Part shown: piece after piece, positions 1 through 10,955 of the stretch | Layout: each line of letters opens with the position of its first letter | Numbering within the stretch: position 1 is the stretch's first letter | From: Takashimella koratensis | Lineage: Eukaryota > Basidiomycota > Tremellomycetes > Trichosporonales > Tetragoniomycetaceae | Direction: 5' to 3' | Assembly (NCBI GenBank): GCA_003116875.1 | Contig: BCKT01000010.1 | Location: 1,029,342-1,093,341, forward strand | DNA: 64,000 nucleotides | Notes under the pieces: generated by a model | What the model saw: the letters and a program-made list of their open reading frames with translations, nothing else | What the model was told of the DNA's origin: nothing | The model's database searches: none | Translations under genes and position numbers: made by a program

Positions 1-471
1 AAACCCGCTTCCTCCCCTTCCCATTCTCTAACGGTTGTTTATCTTGCTCCCTTTGCTGGATCTTCTTCTTTTTGATGAAAATACGAATGAATCGATACCT
101 TTCAACGCGTTAATCAGAGACTTGCCTGCCTGCTATTATGGGATTCAGGATACATGCTACTGAGACGTCTATATAACTCTGGACTCTCAGATATGTGGTC
201 CACCTCAGGAGGGTTTGAATCATGGGCTAAGCTACAAGAATGCGCGTGTGAAATTTAGGTCACTACTCGTAAGAGTTCCTCGACAACAAGTTTCGGTATC
301 TTGTTAACAACTCGATTCTTCCCCTCGTCACTCTTACTCCTCGCTCCTCAAGTTCCAAGTTCTCCGGGTCCGGGTTCACGATTCCCTTCACTACCGCACT
401 CTACCTCCAGCTTCTCCATCTCCTTTCTCTCTTCCACCTCCCTCTCCACTCAGTCTTCCACCTTGGCGACA
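1..471. other. Window-edge region downstream of the GRR1-like gene
   Basis: No convincing gene is visible. The right part, from about 300, is pyrimidine-rich on the plus strand and lies just beyond the stop codon of the minus-strand GRR1-like gene, so it probably holds that gene's 3' untranslated region. Open frames here are low-complexity Ser/Pro-rich shadows. Confidence 0.5.
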
Positions 472-3400
472 CTACCACATCCACTGTTTCCCAAACCACC
501 CATTCCCTCTTCCATTCCCATCTGGTTCTTGACTCCTCTCTCCCTCCGCCCTTCTCCCTGGCTGCCCATCACCCACCAATCCGTTTCCACCTGCTCCACT
601 TGCTCCACCTGTTCCACCTGCTCCACCTGTTCCACTTGTTCCACCTGTCCCTCCCACCGCTCCAGAACCCCCCGCCCCCTCCCATCGATAGTACCCTCTC
701 CCATCCTCATGTATTCTCCCCCACGCTTGTGTATCCGGGTGTCTTCTCCCTTCCCATACCCCCACTCCCACCCCGGTCCCTGCCCCCCTCCCGTCCCCTC
801 CACCAAGCCCTGCACCAAACCCTGCACTGCCCCCGCCTAGTCCATACTGCTGAGCACCCAGCCCAGCCGCAGGACTAGGCGACGCATACCCTCTCGACCC
901 ATGCGGAGTCACTGTGCTCTGTGACCGTTGAGATCCTGAGCCCGTGACCGAGTCGGGATCGTCATCTGACCCTGGAGCAGGTCGAAACGAAGTCTGTCCC
1001 CGGATCTGCTGCGGTTGCTGGAGCTGCGCCTGGTGTTGGTGTTGAGCCTGGTGATGGTGGTGGTGCTGGTGATGCGGATGCTGGTGTTGGCTTTGGCGCG
1101 CATCTGGAGCTCTCCATCCCGCCCCATGACCCGCTTCCCAGCCTGTGGCGCTGATCGGCCCCCCAGACCCCGGCTGTACGACTGCTCCCGCCGCTCCCGC
1201 CGCTCCCAGGCCCGACGGTCCCGACGTCGACCCGGCGCGTCTCGACGGCGTGGCCGGGTACTGCTGCGGTACGGGAAACCAAGCGTTCGTCACGCGGACC
1301 GACGGAACAGCGGACGCCGCACTATGTCCTCGCTGGTGGTTCGAGGCGGTACTGTACACTCCCCCACCGCCTCCTATCTGTCCCGAAGATCTTTGTCGTA
1401 GCCCCACATCATCGGTTGATGCCATTGCTGTCCCAATCCCCATCCCACCGCCTCCCGCCGTCGACTGGCCCGAGGAGGACGACGCCGTCATCTCGTCGTC
1501 AGGGAACAACCGCCTCTGCGCCCGGCTCGACAAGTTTGGTAACGACACCCTGTGCAGACCGGGCGGGAGCATCGTCGATGACGGAGATGGAGATCGGTTC
1601 CCGCCGTTGTTGTTACCTCCAGGAGCAGTGATGGAGGACAGCGAAGAGGTGGATTCGCGGCCAGTGGATGTGCCGTCAGATGCAACACGAGCGGCAGCGC
1701 GGGAGTTGAGGTAGGTTCGGAGAGACTTGATTCCGTGGCCTGAGAAGACGCAGAACGATGCTTGCTGGTGTTCGTTGAATTCCTGTGTGCGTATTAGTGA
1801 AAGCTCACATGCGAGGTGATTCGCAAGGTACATTGACTTTGAGGGAGCAGAGTCGTACGCCGTGGGGAGGAAAGGTATAGATGAGGTGGATAGACTCACC
1901 GAAGGCGGCGGGCGACAAAATTGTTGAAGTTCTGGCTTCTTGAATGACGATACACCCGTCAAGCTCAAATGCGTCAAGAACGCCATTCGATTGAGCATAA
2001 ACGTCACCGCGTCTACTGTGATATTATTACAATACGACAGATGTAGACGCTCGAGGGTATCCCATCGGTCGTTGAGTGCGTACAACGCTTCGTCGGTGAT
2101 TTTCGTCACCTGCGTGGTGGGTTAGCTCTTGGTGATTCCGTGTTCGCACAGGAACCATGGGCGACCGTAGCGCGGGGGATGGAATATGGAGGAGATGGTA
2201 TTGGGACTGGAAAGAAGGGGACGGACCTTGACTAAACCGATTCGTCGAACTTTGGTGAGGTTTGAAGCGATTTCAAACACGCTCAGATCGGTGAGGTTTG
2301 AACAGCCTGAATAGAGGTCAGCTACGGTACACTCCCGAATGGATTGTAAGAACATATATAGGTAGCTCTACCCCCAGGTGCACTCACATGCTACGTCAAG
2401 GTATCTTAGTCTCGAGCAGGACTGTACGATCCTCGCGACTCCTGCGTCCGACAACCTATCACCCAAGCAATCAGCACTCACTGTACGATCCCCATTCCAC
2501 CCGAAATCCACTCCAGTCACGCTTTCTTTCCTGACTTACCGCGAGACATGTCCCAAGTGTAGGTAATGGAGATACCTCCCCAATCTTCCTATACTCTCCG
2601 CGATCGCGTCGGTGAGTAACGGACACTTGGCCAGTGTCAGGCTGCGTAGTTTGGGTGCGAGTCGGGTAAGTTTATCGATAGCTGCGTCGTTGATCGAGGA
2701 GCAAGATGTGAAATCAACGAGGCGAAGGTGGTCGAATGATGTAGTCACTGGTCGTAACAAGCTAGCCAGCTGTGGCTGATTTGTCTCCTCTGCCCCATCG
2801 ACATCCATTCGTCGGTCTGTTCGTTGATCTTGAGACTGAGACACTCTCACTTCCTTTTGCCACTCTGCAACCGCCTTGACACTCTCCACATACCCTGCTG
2901 GGAACTCCCCTTCCCCTTCGGCACCCATTACCTCCTCATCAGTCATCTCGCTGATCCTCGCCAACAAAGGGAAGCCCGCGTCCGTGATGTTCTTGTTATG
3001 GTTCATCTTGAGTTCGCGGAGGTGCGAGAGGTTGGAGAAGATGAAGAAGAGAGAGAGGTCGGTGATTAGGTCGACGTCGACTAGGTCGAGTTCGAGTAGG
3101 TAGGGACAGGATCGAGCGAGACGGGTCATTGATACGTCGGTGATTAAAAGGCATTTGGCGAGTTTAATCTGAAGAAAGCGTCGGTCAAAATTCCATGTCT
3201 GTCACGACCACGATGCGACTTACCCTCCTGAGTAAAATGCAGTACCTCGCTAGCGCGGTCACACCCTCATCGTTGACCTGTTTACACCCTATCAAATTAA
3301 TCCCTTGCAACTTGCCCCCTGCCTCCGCTGCCACTGGGATGACACTGTGATGTAGCGTCCCAATATGACTCAGATCGAGGCCTACTAGACCTGGCAGACT

Positions 3401-4325
3401 CTTAAGCAAGCTTTTCAGTGCGTCGGGCGATACCCTCGTCGCTGAGGACAAGACGAGCCTCTCGAGCCTCGTGCACCGGGTCAGACCGAGGACGTGTTCG
3501 TCGGAGAGTACGGGCGCGACAGGGGTGAGGATCAGACGCCGGACAGCGAGAGCCCAAGGGAGCGTAGGAGATGGGTTGGAGACGGACCGAACGAAAGAGG
3601 TGAAGTGGTCAAGAGAGGTGAAAGTAGGTCGGTGCCATAGCAAGGGATAGGCAGCTAGGCAGGAAGATCGTGAGACAAGAGCGGCGGACGCAAGGTCACT
3701 GGGTCGGGTTAGGTTGCCGAAGATCTGGAAGCATCAGCGTATGATAAAACAGGCCACCGAGCGGATTGCCGCTAGACTTGACCAGTTGACGCTTCATTGT
3801 ACTCACTCTTAGAAGAATCTCCATCGGCAGATCTTCAAACCCAACTCCGCTCCCTGTCCCACCCCCACTGGCTGCGCTCCCACTCTCCTCTCTCCCTTCT
3901 CTCCCCTCTCTTGCACCCCTCTCATCAACCCACTCCTTCACGTCCGATGCTGCGACCGCGACGACCGCCGCGTTCGCTGCGGCTCTCCCGTCGTCGAGTT
4001 TATCGTCGTCTTCCCCATCATCGTCGGAGACGCTGGTTGTCGACGGTGTCACACTACGTCTGCGCCCTCCGATAGCGCCAATAGCGCCAATGGCAGGGGC
4101 GGTACTTGATCCTGCAACGGCAGTTCCACTTCCTCTCGCTCCGCCGGGTGCAGACGGACCAGCGCTAGACCCTACCCCGGCGACAGATGGAGGTAGGCCC
4201 GAGTCTGGAGGGGTTCGGCCGGTCCAGAGAGAAGAAGGGTTTAGGGCGCGGTTGATCCGGTCCACGAGAAGGTCGGGCTCGCCTGCGTCTAGCCGCTCGA
4301 GCGATTCGCGGGTCAACGGCGACAT
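472..4325 (-). CDS. GRR1: GRR1-like F-box / leucine-rich-repeat protein of an SCF ubiquitin ligase
   Basis: Substrate receptor for an SCF (Skp1-Cullin-F-box) ubiquitin ligase; in yeasts the Grr1 family links nutrient sensing to turnover of cyclins and glucose-response regulators. The spliced product is about 1,090 residues in about seven exons. An acidic/Ala-rich N-terminus precedes an F-box (FEDLPMEILLR, residues about 163-173, interrupted by an intron). At least ten AMN1/GRR1-type leucine-rich repeats follow, with typical C-N-(I/L)-T-D turns such as HLSYCNNITVDAV. After the repeats comes a family-typical segment, FCRPPP joined across an intron to EFNEHQQASFCVFSG. The roughly 400-residue C-terminus is low complexity (His/Gln runs, Gly/Ala/Thr repeats) and predicted disordered. 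I start at the ATG at 4325 because it opens the exon carrying the F-box; the stop is TAG at 472-474. The family assignment is firm, but which targets it recognises cannot be read from the sequence. Confidence 0.88.
584..650. repeat. 9-bp coding minisatellite in the GRR1-like C-terminus
   Basis: About seven imperfect copies of a 9-bp unit (TGYTCCACY on the plus strand) lie in the last exon of the GRR1-like gene. On the coding strand they give a Gly-Gly-(Thr/Ala/Ser) tandem repeat. Copies differ mainly by C/T changes. Copy number is likely to vary between strains. Confidence 0.85.
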
Positions 4326-5210
4326 CGGGAAGAGCTACTGGAGGGGGGGAGGGAGGGAAGAGGAAGTAGATGGAAGATGAAGAGGAGGTGGAGATGAGGT
4401 GGAGAAGAGCAAAGTGCGTCGCAAGTCGGACACGGAGGGGACTGAGACGGGTTCGAGATTGACTGGGAATAAGGTTCGCGACGGGGCGGACGATTCGTGG
4501 ACGATTCTTGGAGATGGTCACGCTATGGGCCGAAACCAGTACCAATTTTCCGCCTGCCCTCGTTGTATCTATCGCGTTTCTCCTGGCTCGCGAAATCAAC
4601 TTGTCTTTCTTGTCTTCTTCTTCTTCAACAACCTTCTCCGCCCAATCCACTCCCGTATTGCTCAGCGGCAACCAATCAGTCGATGGTACACTTTCCACTT
4701 TCTTCTCGATATATGGTTTGAGCGCCCTCGTCGCTGTCTTACGCCAAGACGATGGATTCGATGAGCGGTAGTCTGGATGTCCAGGGTGCGATGCGATAGG
4801 ACCGGATAGGTAGTGAGCTTGGAAAATGATGAGAGGTGAAGACGGGGATAGATGACCAAGTTAAGAGCGGTCGAGGAGAGTGCGATCAAGTGGAGTTGGT
4901 GTTTGGAACCGGGGCCAAGGGACAATTGCCAATCATGCTCTTTGATTAGGAAAAGGGAAGCACGGGGCTAATGCATTTCCCACGTGCCTCCCATTCTGTG
5001 ATTACGGCTTGATTAGAATTTGATCTGCATCCGAGTTACAGTACAAAAGTGTCTACTGGGCCTCCAAGGGTCGATCGCATGTGCAAGCATGTGCAGATGC
5101 AGCCTACTCTCCGAGATATCAAAGACTCTCCCACCCTCTCTTTTCCAATATCTCAAGTCCCTCAATCCCCCGCTGCATCGCCTCATGATCCAAACTTTCC
5201 TTGCCCTCGC
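4326..5210. other. Intergenic region between the GRR1-like gene and NEO1
   Basis: About 885 bp holding the GRR1-like promoter and 5' leader (left) and the 3' end of the flippase gene (right). TTCTTC-rich tracts occur near 4615-4630. No supported gene is seen; open frames on both strands lack domains and splice-supported extension. Confidence 0.5.
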
Positions 5211-8200
5211 CTAGATACCCGAGACCTTGGCGTACGCTGCGGGCTTGAAACGCTGATTGAACGCTTTGATGACGTATAGTGGCAGACTTGAGACAGCGAC
5301 GATGACAGCGACCTTGTACGCGAACGCCGAGGAGAGAACAAACGTGAGGTCTGTTTGGATAGAATTGTCATTAGCGACGTTTCTGATGTTGCGGATATTG
5401 ATAGAAGGTGAATTTCAGCTCACCAAAGTACGCTGGCAACACTGCCATGGACCCAAAGTAAACCGCCGCAGTACCGATCTCGGACAAGATCATGTACGAG
5501 TGCCACTTCGTGATCTCCAGCGCCACCATGATAAGTTCATTAACCACGAGAGCAGTGTATGAGATGGCGACGATGTGGAGGAACTCGTTCTCAAACAAGA
5601 GGAGGGAGAGGAGCATGATGATCCCGCCTAGGACGTGTCAACACTCATTATCGGAGAAAGACTTTGGCAGATAAATCGTCCTGCGAAAACCAGTCTGTCT
5701 GGTTCTTCCGTCCTGAGACATTTGCTCACCTTGGTATACGCTAATCGTAAGCCATGTGAAGAACGTCTTGTAGCTCAACGATCGGCCCTTGATCATTAGC
5801 AACCATTGCTGCCCGAAGAGTTGCCCACCTTTGTGAGCTCCTTGTACAGCTCTGGATAGAGCAGAGCGAGGTCCTCGTTCACGTCTCGGTCGAGCACGAG
5901 AGAGAACACTGGCGCCATGGTATACAGTGTCGCGTAGCCGACCTGTAGCCAGCCTTGGTACAACGCGATCGCTGCGTAGTGTCAGCGCTGAACCAAGCCG
6001 AAGGGGTAACCTCTGGGTCGAAGGTTTACTAGGCCACTTACGAGCAAAGAAGAAGATTGAGCTAAACACTGCTTGAATAACCGCAATGATCAAACCTCGA
6101 TGAATCACAAACTGAGACAATTTTGCTGATCGCTTATACGAATTCCTCCCATGCCACAAGAGTAGTTTTGTGAGGTATGAGAATTGATTGATTGAGAAAT
6201 CCGCTGCCAAGCTCGCTTGTTTCCCTTCTTTACCTACGATCCCGACACCTACATCGGCGGCTTGGATCATACTGACGTCGTTACCGCCATCACCGATACA
6301 GCAGACCGTCTTCTTTGTGAATTCACGAATAAGATGCGCAACGTCGGCTTTTTGAGTAGGCGAACATCGACACGCGACGACGGCGGGTAGTTGCGTGGCT
6401 AGGATGATGAATTCGGTACGGAAACTGTCCAGGCAGAGTTGTAGAGATTCTCCATCGATCACGAGGCAACAGTCGAGTTTGGCAGAGACGAAATCGAGCA
6501 TGTCGTGGACTTGGTGAGACGTTTTCACTGCCTACGTTAGCAAGTGCACAATCCGGGCCCCCTTCTTCACTCACATTTAGCCACTTGGTGGATGTATTGA
6601 TTCCTCGCGACGAGTTTCGAGGAAACTGCGATATTGGTTGCCGTCTCAATCTTGTCTCCCGTCAACATCCAAATCTTCAGCCCTGCGTTCCTCAATAGCT
6701 CCAGTGTCGATTTAACGTCCTCTTGCAATTTATCCTCGACCCCTGTCAACGCCAGGAGTTCCAAATCCACCTCCAGGCACTCGCTAACGACCGCCTGCAT
6801 TGCCTGTGCTCTTTCGTCGCCGACCACCAACTGAGCTTCCCGATACCGCCTGTCAAACTCTGCAACAGCCTCGTCCGTCATTCGTTTCCGACCAAGCACT
6901 AGCGTCCTCAACCCTTCTCTCGCCATATTCCCGCATTCCTCGTCCAGCCAGTCGTTCTTCTGCACAATCTTGCTCATAATCACGTCGGCACCCTTCTGAA
7001 CAAACGTCGTCGTTCCTGTTGCGCGCTCGCGGATGATGATCCCCATACGTTTCGATTCGGACGTGAATGGGAAGATGGAGAGAATGTCAAAGGTGAATGT
7101 GTGGCCAGTATTGGAACGGAGCGTCATGCTGGTTCGATCACGCGCGACGAGCGCGACACCGACGGATTCGGTCCACTGGACAATCGCGACTTCATCTGGA
7201 GAGGACGCTTGGTATGTCACAGACCCGTCGTCATTCGTCACGGGTGTGACCTGGTATTAGGACATGATCAAGCGGTGTGACCTACATTGTGACAAGTGGC
7301 GAGGGCGATGACAGCGTCTCGTACACGCGCAGTCATATCTCGCCGCCCTCGTGCAGTCGCCACCGAGCTCTGCCGCCGACCATCTATTATCAGCTCGGCC
7401 ATGCAGATTACTCACGACTTTCATCACTGAAGCTCTGGATCAAGAGCGAGGCCACTTCGTCCATCGAATCCCATGCGAATACCACCGTCCCCATATGTAG
7501 TTTCTTCAGCTCCATCTCTGGGTCATTAGCATCCCAATTTCAAGCTAGTGCATACCATTCCTTGTCAATGTTCCCGTTTTGTCGCTGAGGAGGTACTCGA
7601 CACGACCAAGCTCCTCAGGAAGAGTGCTCGTTCGCACAATTGTCTCTGGGATCTCGGCGTCGGTCTGTATTTGCCGTGCATACACGGTCTTGCCCATATC
7701 GAGGTTCACACGAAGACTGGCGTCAGCTGGGGAGGACACGAACCATCTTACCTGATAGGGATGATGGAAGAGAAGAGAATCAGGAAACGGAATACGTAGA
7801 TGGCCCACTGGCCTCGGAATCCGTTAAGGGCGACGAGGAAGACTGAGAGAGCGAAAGTGACAGTGCAAAGAATCTGTAAAAGTCAGTTCAGGATTTTTGA
7901 GCTACGACAGCTAACTAACCTTTGCCATTTTGTTGACCTCTCTCTCTAGAGTACCCATCTTGGTTTCTGGCTCATTGGTATTGAGTACAGCCCTCGTCTC
8001 CTTCCCCGTGTAGACCACGAGGCCGACCGCTGAGCCCGCTGCAAGGACTGTGTTCGCCCACAACACGTTCTCCACTGAGAGCGGGAACGACGTCTCTGCC
8101 TGTGGTCCCGGTGCCGTCGATCTGAGCGTAAGAACACCGTAGAACGTGTGGATATCCTTGATCGGTGGGTCGGCTAAGATATCAGCTTCATCTCAACCCA

Positions 8201-9392
8201 ATTACTCACCATATAGTTTCCCTTCGATTCCTCCGACACCCTTCTCACCCAGCGCCTGTGTCTCGCCGACCGCGACTTTCAACTTCCAGTCCGTTTCCCC
8301 ATCCAGCTGGTCTGTGCGGATAAAGCACGTGCCCTCTTCTTCACTGGTTGTGAGGAGGACCATATCCGCGGGCACTCGTTGATTCTTCTCGAGGAGGACC
8401 ATGTCGCCAACTTTGATCGACGAGGAAGGGGTCGAGCGGGTCTGTGGGCGCGGCAGGTCGGCGTCGGTGCTGCGTCGAGGAAGAGAGTCGTCGGTGTCTT
8501 GAGCGAGAGACGAGGGGGTTTCGGGAGGGTGAGGGAGGAGAACGAGGTACCGAGTGGAATTAGCTTCTCGGTCACGGCGGTATCGCGAGTAGTCGTCAAA
8601 AGCCTCTTTGCCCATCGTGATTGCAAGAACGAATGCGAGTGGCGCGATGTACGTGACAATGTACCCTGGGGTCGTCAGTTACTACGCCCAAGGACAAACG
8701 GGAGAACGGGAAAGTATAGACGCCGATCTCACCAATCTTGAGAGCGGGGACAAACTGGCTCAGCGCAACGACGAGGAAATAGAAATTGAAGAAGAATTTG
8801 AATTGCTCGTAAAAGACTAGAGGGAGGAACGAGAAGACTGTGTATTTCTGGTTTCGCACGACGTTGGCAGGGTAGGACGAGCGCGAACCTGTCGCGGAAA
8901 GGTCGAAGAAGGGTTGAGGTTAAGTGGTCAGCTTTAGTATCCCAGTGATGGAAAGGGCGACGGCTCACTTGGTGAGGGGATGGAGAGCGTTCTTGATTGG
9001 GGTTGACCACGGCCTGCTTTTGTCCGCTGTTCCTTCGGTGGCTCCTGTCGATTCGCATCAGCACCACCTCTCTTCGTCATCTCTTTTACACTCACTCCAC
9101 CAAACAGCGGCTCCTGTACGTTATCCCCTTGATCACCCAATAACGCCTCTTCTTCATCTGCTGTATCCTCTACATCGCTCTTCCGCTTCTTCTTCACTTT
9201 CCCCCCTACTCCGCCTGCCCCGCCAGTCAGCGTTGCGCCACCTCCGTACCCTCTACTTGACCCGGCGGCGCCTTGTCCGTCGCGGTCCGGCTCGAGCCTG
9301 GGCATGGTGAGCGAGGAGATAGAGGTGCGATGGGAGAGAGTGGAGAGGGGGTAGTCGCTTGCGCTGGGTTGAGATGACGCGCGCGGCGGCAT
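5211..9392 (-). CDS. NEO1: P4-type ATPase, NEO1/ATP9-like aminophospholipid flippase
   Basis: Moves aminophospholipids to the cytosolic leaflet of Golgi/endosomal membranes, powered by ATP; yeast Neo1 is essential and works without a Cdc50 partner. The gene has many exons. A charged, disordered N-terminus (KKKRKSD) leads into the family signature [20 protein letters not shown] and the first two membrane helices. Next come the actuator domain ([12 protein letters not shown]), the phosphorylation motif DKTGTLT near 7,570-7,590, the nucleotide-binding domain ([10 protein letters not shown]), the hinge [21 protein letters not shown], and C-terminal helices ending AYAKVSGI before TAG at 5211-5213. 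I place the start at the ATG at 9392; a downstream in-frame ATG at 9305 is also possible. The gene faces the p23 gene across a 413-bp shared promoter. All core catalytic motifs look intact. Confidence 0.9.
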
Positions 9393-9805
9393 GGGAGCGC
9401 GGGCGGCGAGGATGGGAGCCGAGGTAGGGCTTGTGCGTGAGCGCAGGCGGAGAGTCGGGGAAGGGCGGAGGCGCAAGCGGCGGGTTGGGCGGGGGTCTGG
9501 GCTAGGAGATAAGGTGAGATGCGCTTAGGCCGCTGAGACGGGACAGGAGAATGTTGTTGCCAACGATGTATCTCAACGTGGACAGCTACGTAAAGGTCAC
9601 GTGGGATGCAAGCTATTCTCAGTCCCCCTTCCGGGCAAGAGTTGCTGACTGTCACACTTTGTCTCCTCATCACGTGACCTTTCCGTCATCGTCTCCAGCG
9701 TGTTCTTCAACCTTCGATCCTCGTGTCTCCCTTCTCTTTCTTGTCTCTTGTCTCTTCAGCATCTCCTCATCCCTCACTCCCCCATCCACTCCATCCATCA
9801 CAACC
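9393..9805. promoter_or_regulatory. Bidirectional promoter of NEO1 and p23 with two CACGTG boxes
   Basis: The 413-bp space between two divergent start codons must hold both promoters. It has two palindromic CACGTG elements, at 9598-9603 (context GGTCACGTGGG) and 9671-9676 (context ATCACGTGACC), 73 bp apart. CACGTG, especially TCACGTG, is the core site of fungal bHLH factors such as Cbf1. The p23 5' leader is pyrimidine-rich (CTCTTTCTTGTCTC type). Binding of any factor is inferred, not shown. Confidence 0.55.
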
Positions 9806-10955
9806 ATGTCTGTCGCCGTCTCTCACCCCGAGATCACCTGGGCCCAGCGCTCCTCCACCTCGGAGCCAGAAAAGGTTTGTCTTGTCGTGGTTTGCTTGGT
9901 CGTCATCTCTCAACCTTGTCCTGGTGCTTCCTTTCTAGTCTCAAAGTGACTGCAATCCTGTCCTTGGCCAGATCAAACCTTGACCGACACTGACATTTGA
10001 CTCTTCTACTCTTGTCACAGAACATCATCTACCTCACGATCAATGCCCCAGATATCCAGGGCGAGCCCAAGCTTGACATCACCGCCAACCACATCACCTT
10101 TGAGGCCAAGAGCGGCGGGTGAGTGATGGCTACCTATTTAGCTCCAATATCTCATAAATCTCAACCGTGCTGATGATACCAGTGCCAATGGCGTTCCCGA
10201 GCGCTCCCTCGCTTTCGACTTTGACCTTTTCGACGAGATCATTCCCGAGGTGAGCTAGCCTAACTTACCTGTATATCAGCTCCCACTCCCATTAACCCCC
10301 GTACAGGAGACGAAGAAGCAGGTGACCTCCCGTGCGATTGTTCTCATTATCCGCAAAAAGGAGCTCAAGATTGAGTACTGGCCTCGTATCACCAAGGAGA
10401 AAGTGAAGAACCAGTGGATCAAGACCGACTTCTCCAAGTGGGTCGACGAGGACGAGCAGGACGAGGGCGCGGCGTTTGACGAGTCCGAGTTTGGAGGTAT
10501 GGGCGGCGGGATGCCCGGTATGGACATGGGGGGGATGGGTGGGATGCCGGGTATGGGCGGCATGGGTGGTATGCCCGGCATGGGTGGCATGGGTGGTATG
10601 GGCGGCGGCATGGACTTTGTGAGTACTGCGGCTGCTCGCCAAGACCGAGCAGGGCATTCGAGGACGAAGGTGCTGACAAGTTTCTAGGCCTCCATGATGA
10701 GCCAAATGGGCGGTGCGGGCGGCATGGGCGACATGGACTTCAGCAAGCTCGCTGCGCAGATGGGTGCCGGCGGGATGGGCGAGGACGACGACGACGAGGC
10801 CGGCGAGGTTGAGGAGGAGGGTGAGCCCGCGGACAAGGGCAAGGCCAAGGAGGCGTCGCTCGTGAGTCGGTCGAGCGCGGAGGGATCTCAGGTCGCTGGG
10901 ACGTTGAGACGGTAGTGAAAGGGTTCTAACATGAGTTCAGGACGACGTCGAGTAA
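9806..10955 (+). CDS. p23/Sba1/Wos2-like Hsp90 co-chaperone (CS domain)
   Basis: Binds the ATP-bound, closed form of Hsp90 and slows its ATPase, stabilising client complexes in cytosol and nucleus. The ATG at 9806 opens an exon encoding SHPEITWAQRSS. Further exons complete a CS/p23 beta-sandwich, including NIIYLTINAPDI, LTITANHITFEAKSG-like strands, RAIVLIIRKKE, and the diagnostic YWPRITKEKVKNQWIKTDF motif that contacts Hsp90. The tail is long and flexible: a Gly-Met-rich stretch built from MGGMPGMGG units, then a DDDDEAGEVEEEGE acidic segment, ending KEASLDDVE at TAA 10953-10955 after a last short exon. At least five short introns are present. Assignment is secure; Gly-Met-rich tails also occur in fission-yeast Wos2-type proteins. 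Confidence 0.92.

Noticed and set aside
181..260. Possible tRNA B-box-like GGTTTGAATC near 231
   Set aside because: No matching A box, acceptor stem or cloverleaf could be built around it.
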